Positions 58,704 through 64,000 of a DNA stretch of 64,000 bases are shown here, one piece after another (positions within the stretch are counted from its first letter, which is position 1; each line of letters opens with the position of its first letter). This DNA is from Turnera subulata (Eukaryota > Streptophyta > Magnoliopsida > Malpighiales > Passifloraceae). The stretch lies in the NCBI GenBank assembly GCA_028386065.3, contig JAKUCV010007534.1:122919-186918 (forward strand). The letters run 5' to 3'. The translations under genes and the position numbers were made by a program. The notes beneath the pieces were generated by a model that was not told where the DNA came from, did not search any database, and saw nothing but the letters and a program-made list of their open reading frames with translations.

Positions 58704-58913
58704 ATGGCGAACGGATCTGTGCCGTTCTCACGTCACCGCCACCACCACGACACTCCTCTCGTCGTCGCCGATCGACCGGCGCCTTCCCCGTCCTCTTATA
58801 CTGTCGGACGCGCCGCCGGAAGACGAAAACCCGACGGCCACGCCCATGACCCGGCAAGATCCGTCGGGTCTGCCTCACTTGCACTCGCGTCTGCCGCCTC
58901 CTGCCGACGTTGA
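58704..58913 (+). other. Short leader ORF of the right-edge copia copy (69 codons)
   Basis: ATG-initiated frame about 110 nt after the LTR. It encodes MANGSVPFSRHRHHHDTPLV... and then an Ala/Arg/Pro-rich peptide. It is the counterpart of 1136-1438 on the minus strand. No recognised domain. Confidence 0.3.
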
Positions 58914-59634
58914 TGCAGCCACCGGCGAGCCTCCTCCGCGACGCCACATCGTCCTGCCATCGCTGCCCTTGACCGGTGCCGCCTGCCGCCATCGTGCCGC
59001 CATATGCAACTCACTAAGCCGGACGGCCCGACAAGGAAGCCCGACGGATCCGCCTCTTCAGTACGCAGCAGTCGCTGCTTCTTCCTCTGCTGCTGCTGCT
59101 GGCCGACACCGACGCCGCCGCCTTCACTGAGCATCTGCCGCGCCGCCTCGCTTCGATCCGCTCGCCCTACTGCCGCCCGCGACGCCACCTCGAAGGTGAG
59201 CTGCAGACCCGACCATGCAGACCCAACCCGGCGTCCTAACCCGAAAGCCTGGACCGGGCTGGGACGACACTGGGCTTGAGTGACGGGCCGGGTTAACGTC
59301 CTGTTTTGGGCCTCGTACCTGGGCTTAAGGGCTGACCCTGGTGGGTTGTGTTTGATGAGTCTGGGCCAGTACTATTTATGACCCAGTCCAGTAATAATTT
59401 GGAAATTTTGAAAAATTTAATAGTAAATATATATATATAGAGATAATAATAACCAGTAAAAAATTAAAATTAATTATATTTTTGGAATTTGAATAATAAT
59501 TTGGTATATTATTTTGACGCTTGGAAATTAAATGGTGAATGATAATTATAATGGTAAATTAATCCGAGACATAACCGAGCTGGATTAGTATTTTAATTTA
59601 CGGTACAACGGATTAGTATTTTAGTATTTAATAT

Positions 59635-59735
59635 TGGCCGGCAAAGCCGCCTTGCTTCATTTATTGGCTGGCAAAGCCGCCTTATCTCTTTATTGGCCGG
59701 CTAAGCCGCCTTGTTTCATTTGTTGGCCGGCTAAG
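59635..59735 (+). repeat. Tandem 'ttggccggcaaagccgcctt' repeats in the copia leader
   Basis: Four copies of a roughly 26-bp unit (ttggc(c/t)ggc(a/t)aagccgcctt + tTCATTTa/g). Each can itself fold, as ggc(c/t)ggc pairs with gccgcc. Confidence 0.8.
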
Positions 59736-59782
59736 CCGCCTCTTATCGAGTAAGCATATTTTATGTTTTTATTTAATTTATA

Positions 59783-59913
59783 AATGGGCTCATAAAAGGC
59801 CCATTGCCTTTAATTTTCGGTTATTTATTGGGCTATGAAAAGGCCCATTATATTTATTTTCTTGCTTTAATTTACGTTTTGATTGGGCTAGTACAAGGCC
59901 CATTGCTTTTATT
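59783..59913 (+). repeat. Three TGGGC...GCCCA hairpins in the copia leader
   Basis: aatgggc-tcataaaag-gcccatt (59783-59805, 7-bp stem), tgggc-tatgaaaag-gccca (59829-59847), and tgggc-tagtacaag-gccca near 59884. A decayed fourth copy lies near 59936-59958. Loops are 9 nt and start with T and end with AAG. Confidence 0.75.
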
Positions 59914-60092
59914 TTTCAGTCATTTAATTTTAATTAGGCTAATTATAAAAGGCCCATGTTTATTTTATTTCAGTCTTTAATTTATTTTTTTGAAATTATG
60001 GTAATATTACAAAACTTGTATCCGAGGCCCTTAAAATTTCCAGAAAAAATTTATTATGGGCATTTAATTTGGAAATGAATTTAAACGATGAT

Positions 60093-60638
60093 AGTCCGGA
60101 AGACTAAATTTAAAGAGTCTAGAAGACTCAATAAAAGAAAAATAAAACAAAGACTGGAAGTTTTACCATCAAAAGATCCTGCAGATACTTTAACGAAAAT
60201 TAAAAAAAAAGACCACCAAAAGATGGATATTATACGACCACCAGAAGTTGGATGGATATTATACGACCACCAGAAGGTGGATATTATACTTGCTTACCCT
60301 GAAGGCGCAAGTCATTTTATATTCAATTTATTTTATGTTCAGTTTAAATTATTACGCATTGCAATTTATTTTATTTACTTTTCAGTACTTAATAATTGTT
60401 TCTAGAATAATGCCTCAAGCATTAGTCTCGAAGACAATGCCAAATTGACATCCACAGGGGGAGAATTATATTGTGGATGTCAATATAACATATTATGATA
60501 TCTCGAAATGAGAAAAAGATTAACACGCTCCAGAAGAGCATAAATTCGAATATGTTCCTGAAGAAGAACGCATGTTTTAAATATGATCTAGAAGATCGTA
60601 TATTTACGCTCTGGAAGAGCATATACCCTTGAAGGGTA
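60093..60638 (+). repeat. Hairpin cluster 1 (N-GAA-G loops) in the copia element
   Basis: Stem-loop-stem units: 60093 agtc-cggaa-gact; 60115 gagtc-tagaa-gactc; 60150 aagac-tggaa-gtttt (one G-T); 60267 ccacc-agaa-ggtgg, preceded by two degenerate copies; 60408 taatgc-ctcaa-gcatta; 60435 caat-gccaa-attg; 60527 gctc-cagaa-gagc; 60582 tatgatc-tagaa-gatcgta (one G-T); 60608 gctc-tggaa-gagc; 60624 taccc-ttgaa-gggta. Confidence 0.85.
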
Positions 60639-60849
60639 CAGACACCCCTAGTAATAAAATGAATTATTATGGATCCCGATGAATTGACTCTGATCTATTC
60701 CCTGAAGCGAATAAAACAGTATAATTATTTGTGCCTGTGGGCGTAAATGAGATAATAAATGGAAAAAGGCTCAAAGCAAACATGCATATTATTATTGCAT
60801 AAACGGATACATAATTGGAGAACATTCAAAGAAGAATGGTTCTCATACA

Positions 60850-61640
60850 TATGTTTAAATAGTAATATATTTGTTGGGTTCAACATTAACCCTGAAACTC
60901 TGAGCCTCACCATTAATGTTTACCCTAACACTGTCATTCCAGGAGAACCACATACCACCCATGTTGTTTTCTCCAGGTATCTCAAACCGATTCGTTGGAG
61001 GAAAACGAAGTGGAATCACACCATGATTCTCTTCTGCTTGCCACAAAGTCTCAGTAATCAGTACCATGTTAGGCTTGTACTAATTCTTCAGATCCCTTAA
61101 GGTACGCACAAAGTCTTGAGACCTTCTTGCTACACCCCTGCAATTCCACAGTAAAAGTCGTACCTTAGGCCATGTAGGTGGTAACCCAGTCACCCTTGGG
61201 ACGCTCCGAGCCATCATGGAAACCTGATAATAGCTGCTTTGATTTAAAATTTGACATGAAGGCTCTAGCTGAAATTCCTGCAGCCTATTAGATATGAAAA
61301 ATATTATAGAGTTAGCAGAGCCATAAAAGGAAGCTCTTAGATTGCTTTGGTCCTCTAGGAAGAATGTTTCTTCCATAAGAGTTACAAAGAACCTAGATGA
61401 ATAAAGTTCATCAACAAACACTAAACGAGGAATTCTCGCCAGATCATTCGGTAATTCCTCTTGCTACTTATTCACCATGCTATAAGCTAACCTATTCCTT
61501 CTTCCTAGAGAGGCACCCTCAACAAAGAAAACAGTAGCTGGGGAAGGCATTTTTTCTTGTCTTGTTGAGTTTTTTCTGAGTTTTCTGCATCTTCCTTTCT
61601 TAACCATCTCCCCTTCTTATAGTCTGAGAATAGACAGCTA
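60850..61640 (-). mobile_element. LINE fragment inside the copia element (endonuclease start)
   Basis: The minus-strand frame at 61421-61080 ends with VRLLLWNCRGVARRSQDFVRTLRDLKN, the start of a LINE endonuclease. It continues in 61067-60855 with PNMVLITETLWQ and MWFSWNDSVRVN, typical of the same domain. Upstream, a frame from about 61550 begins MPSPATVFFVEGASL. The rest of ORF2 is missing. The boundaries are estimates, based on where copia-like hairpin sequence stops and resumes. Confidence 0.7.
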
Positions 61641-61681
61641 GGTGTCAGTTTTTCAAATGTGGACCCTTTGTCTATCTCCGA

Positions 61682-62207
61682 AAAGATCCAGAAGATTTTT
61701 CAGTAATTAAAACTTTGCATTATTTGTCAGTAAACTCCAAAGCTTTTCAATCTTCGAGGTTTTGTCAATAATTCTAATCTTTTCTGACATGAGTGGCAGA
61801 TATAAGCCTAAAATTGGCACATATATTGCAGCCTGAAGCTAGCAATTTAATTTATTAAACTTACCATATCCAGCCAGAAGCTGGAATGCACTAGCTTGAA
61901 GCTAGCAATTTTTAAGTGTTTAAATACACAGTTTGCACAGCCCGAAGCTGAGAATAACTAGAAGTTGGCTGATATATATGTAATTTATGGCTAGTATGCC
62001 CCAGCCAGAAGCTGGTAAATAATTTTCCTAAGTTATCATATCCAGTCTGAAACTGACACATAAATAGTAGCCTGAAGCTGGCACTAACTTGAAGTTGGTC
62101 ATGGATTTATTGTTGGCATGACCGGTTGGGCCATTCCGGATCAATAATGATGCACGAAATTTATTTGGTCATTCATTGAAAAACCAGAAGTTTTACAATC
62201 AATGAAT
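61682..62207 (+). repeat. Hairpin cluster 2 (N-GAA-G loops) in the copia element
   Basis: 61682 aaagatc-cagaa-gattttt (one G-T); 61830 agc-ctgaa-gct, with outer attgc/gcaat; 61869 tccagc-cagaa-gctgga; 61891 ctagc-ttgaa-gctag; 61938 cagc-ccgaa-gctg; 61955 taac-tagaa-gttg; 62001 ccagc-cagaa-gctgg; 62043 cagt-ctgaa-actg; 62068 tagc-ctgaa-gctg; 62083 actaac-ttgaa-gttggt; 62180 aaaac-cagaa-gtttt, nested in outer 9-bp arms attcattga (62171) and tcaatgaat (62199). Confidence 0.88.
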
Positions 62208-62689
62208 TTCCACGTGTTTGTGTGCTGCAAAATTAATTATACAGCCTTCCTAAGATGAGATTGGCCTGGAATCACCAGCAAGTTTGGAAATAATTCAGGG
62301 ACATGTACGCGGACTAATAACTCCGCCGTGTTGACCATCTAGGTAATTTTTACAATGCATCGACTAGATGGTCTATTGTGTGATGCAAGTTGGAATTGTG
62401 CGCACTTATTTTAATGATTAAGCTACTTGCGGGTACATATCCCTACTTATGTTATTAGACTATATAATGCTGGTATATTTCTTCATTGTAAAATCTATAT
62501 CATTGGCAATAAACCCAAAAAGATCTGGGCGAACATTTCCAATTGATTGCAGGACCATTGTTAATGAAATATTACTGTATGAGAAAATAGTATTTTACAT
62601 GCAGCAATGCTTGTGTACATCAAGCCAACAAGTTATTATAAGATCCCCCCATTTAATTGATTAATGGTCACATACTTAGTATCTCCCAT

Positions 62690-63850
62690 CTTCGGACCAT
62701 TGGTTATTTAGTATATTATGCTCCACCACAGGGTTGTGAAATGGTCTCTTAAAGAAGATTGGAAATCTACGTTGGGTATGAATCTCCATATGTTACAAGA
62801 GTAATTGAAACCTATGATAGGAGATTGGAGATTCATTTATTGTAAGATTTGCTTATTAATTTGATGATTTACCCAACATCAGGGGGAGGTAATAAGCAGC
62901 TGGATCAAGAGATTATTGAAATGATTTATCAATATCTAGTTTTTGATCCTCAAATAAATTAGTATGAACCTGAAGTTCAAAAGATGATTCATTTGCAGGA
63001 AAATTGATATGCAACTGCCAGACACATTTAAATTAAGTGTAACCACATACCAGCTGCAAATGCTCCTGTTTAGATCGATGTTCCTGAAGAACAATGTAAG
63101 TATGCAAATGAATCTATAGATTATACTCGGTTCCAAAAGAAAAGAAATTCTCGATAGAGAATAAAGGAGCAAAGTGATAAGATGGCCCCAGTAAGAAAAT
63201 AAGGCCTCCAGTAGAGGTTTGAATTAAAAGTCCTCATGCAGAGGAAAATCCTCCAGAAGAGGTTTTCTGACACAAATTGATAAAGTTCCAAAAGTAACTC
63301 AGGTACCTGAAATAAATGAGTATGATGAGATCTCAATCACAGTGTCAGAAATAAGATGGAACCGACGTGAAATAACCGTCGACGGAATACAATTTTTATT
63401 TATAATATAGCGCTAAATAAAATGAGGATCATGAACCTACATTTGACGAATGTAGGCGCAGTATGATTGGCCAAAATAGAGAAATATGATTAAAAGCTGT
63501 GTTAGACTCGCATGAAGCGAGAAATTTCCGGGTCTGTAGTCCTTACACTAGAAGGTGTAAATTTCAATTGGTCATAAAAGGGTATTTGTGCAAAAAGAAA
63601 TAAATAATGAGATATAAAGCACGGTTTGTGGCACAAAGTTTTTACCCAAACGACCAGATATTCATTATGAGGAGATATGCTCCCCTGTAGTGGATGCAAT
63701 TATTTGGTAAGTCTGGCAGTATATGAAAAGTATTAGAAATGCATCTAATGAATGCTATTACTGCCTATTATTATGGATCCATAAGTTATGATATATACAT
63801 GAAGATCCCTGAAGGATCCAAGTTGCCTGAAGCAACTAATTCTTGGGAAA
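62690..63850 (+). pseudogene. Degenerate copia pol (integrase to RT)
   Basis: Multiple stops and frameshifts, but short stretches keep copia pol character: ...GYESP-like near 62776, QEIIEMIYQY / EPEVQKMIHLQ (about 62910-63000), IPAANAPV (about 63045), KGYLCKK and MRYKARFVAQ (about 63580-63640), SPVVDA (about 63690), and YMKIPEGSKLPEA (about 63797-63835). It would encode integrase and reverse transcriptase. It is not functional. Confidence 0.65.
62965..63837 (+). repeat. Hairpin cluster 3, overlapping degenerate pol codons
   Basis: 62965 tgaac-ctgaa-gttca; 63079 tgttc-ctgaa-gaaca; 63205 cctc-cagta-gagg; 63231 tcctc-atgca-gagga; 63250 cctc-cagaa-gagg; 63436 cctacatt-tgacg-aatgtagg (8-bp stem, different loop); 63507 ctcgc-atgaa-gcgag; 63543 ttacac-tagaag-gtgtaa; 63804 gatcc-ctgaa-ggatc; 63821 agttgc-ctgaa-gcaact. 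Confidence 0.88.
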
Positions 63851-64000
63851 TTACAAAATAGAACTGAATTGATCTTTACATAATTTAAATCATTTTGAGT
63901 ATGGATAAACTTATTTATGATTGGAACTCCCGAAGAAGCTTCCAAATACCGTGCTATTAGATTGGTCCCGGAGTACCCTGGTTGAAGTGCAATATGCATT

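Larger units (their letters stand above)
58385..64000 (+). mobile_element. Copia element, right-edge copy (decayed, open at the right edge)
   Basis: Starts with a 208-bp LTR and the junction CGTTATCAGCACGA, then a GC-rich leader, a repeat-rich leader, and degenerate gag-pol to the window edge. Integrase-like remnants lie near 62690-62830 and 62965-63120 (EPEVQKMIHLQ, IPAANAPV). RT-like remnants lie near 63540-63850 (WVFVRK-like, YKARFVAQ, SPVVDAI, DIYMKIPEG, LPEA), interrupted by many stops. It belongs to the family of the left-edge copy. A LINE fragment lies inside it at about 60850-61640. Many small hairpins run through it. Confidence 0.85.

Overview
The window is plant nuclear DNA, most likely from a eudicot. 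It has intron-containing genes with GT-AG junctions, five plant-type sucrose transporter genes (type I SUT/SUC clade), a plant polygalacturonase gene, and many nested plant retrotransposons (Ty1/copia, L1-type LINEs, one TRIM). I cannot name the species. The intact host genes are the five sucrose transporters. Almost everything else is transposon sequence or AT-rich spacer.

Layout. 1-1744: leader and LTR of a copia element on the minus strand that runs off the left edge. 1745-3575: AT-rich spacer with a MULE-like insertion and SINE-like pieces. 3576-8517: a five-exon polygalacturonase pseudogene whose exon 2 carries a 4-nt deletion, a 160-bp tandem duplication and an ORF1-only LINE insertion. 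9435-11348: sucrose transporter A (-). 12101-24887: a 5'-truncated LINE (-) with a 20-bp target-site duplication, split by an 8.05-kb copia element (12966-21013, TSD CGGGC). 25103-32619: two more minus-strand LINEs. 33957-35920: transporter B (-). 37780-43940: a LINE (+) with an RRM-type ORF1. 43960-45165: LINE RNase H fragments, one hit by a 343-bp TRIM with identical LTRs. 46026-48002 and 49361-51287: transporters C and D (+). 52951-56341: transporter E (-). 58385-64000: a second copy of the left-edge copia family, now on the plus strand and running off the right edge, with a LINE fragment inside it.

The five transporter genes share the same three intron positions and phases (phase 0 after the GIPQA-type codons, phase 1 after the GAGQ-type codons, phase 0 after VPQ/IPQ). 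They therefore descend from one ancestor by local duplication. By eye A and B form one pair, C and D another, and E is the most distinct. All should be plasma-membrane H+/sucrose symporters of phloem loading or sink uptake. C has lost the first Arg of the RxGRR loop motif, and A differs from the other four at several conserved positions.

Most notable signals: (1) about 30 small perfect or near-perfect hairpins in the right-edge copia element, nearly all with a 5-nt loop ending in GAA followed by a G, running through both leader and degenerate pol; (2) 17 copies of a palindromic ACATCGATGT core in the leader of the nested copia element, mostly in pairs about 20 bp apart; (3) an ORF1-only LINE in the polygalacturonase exon, with a 16-bp target duplication.
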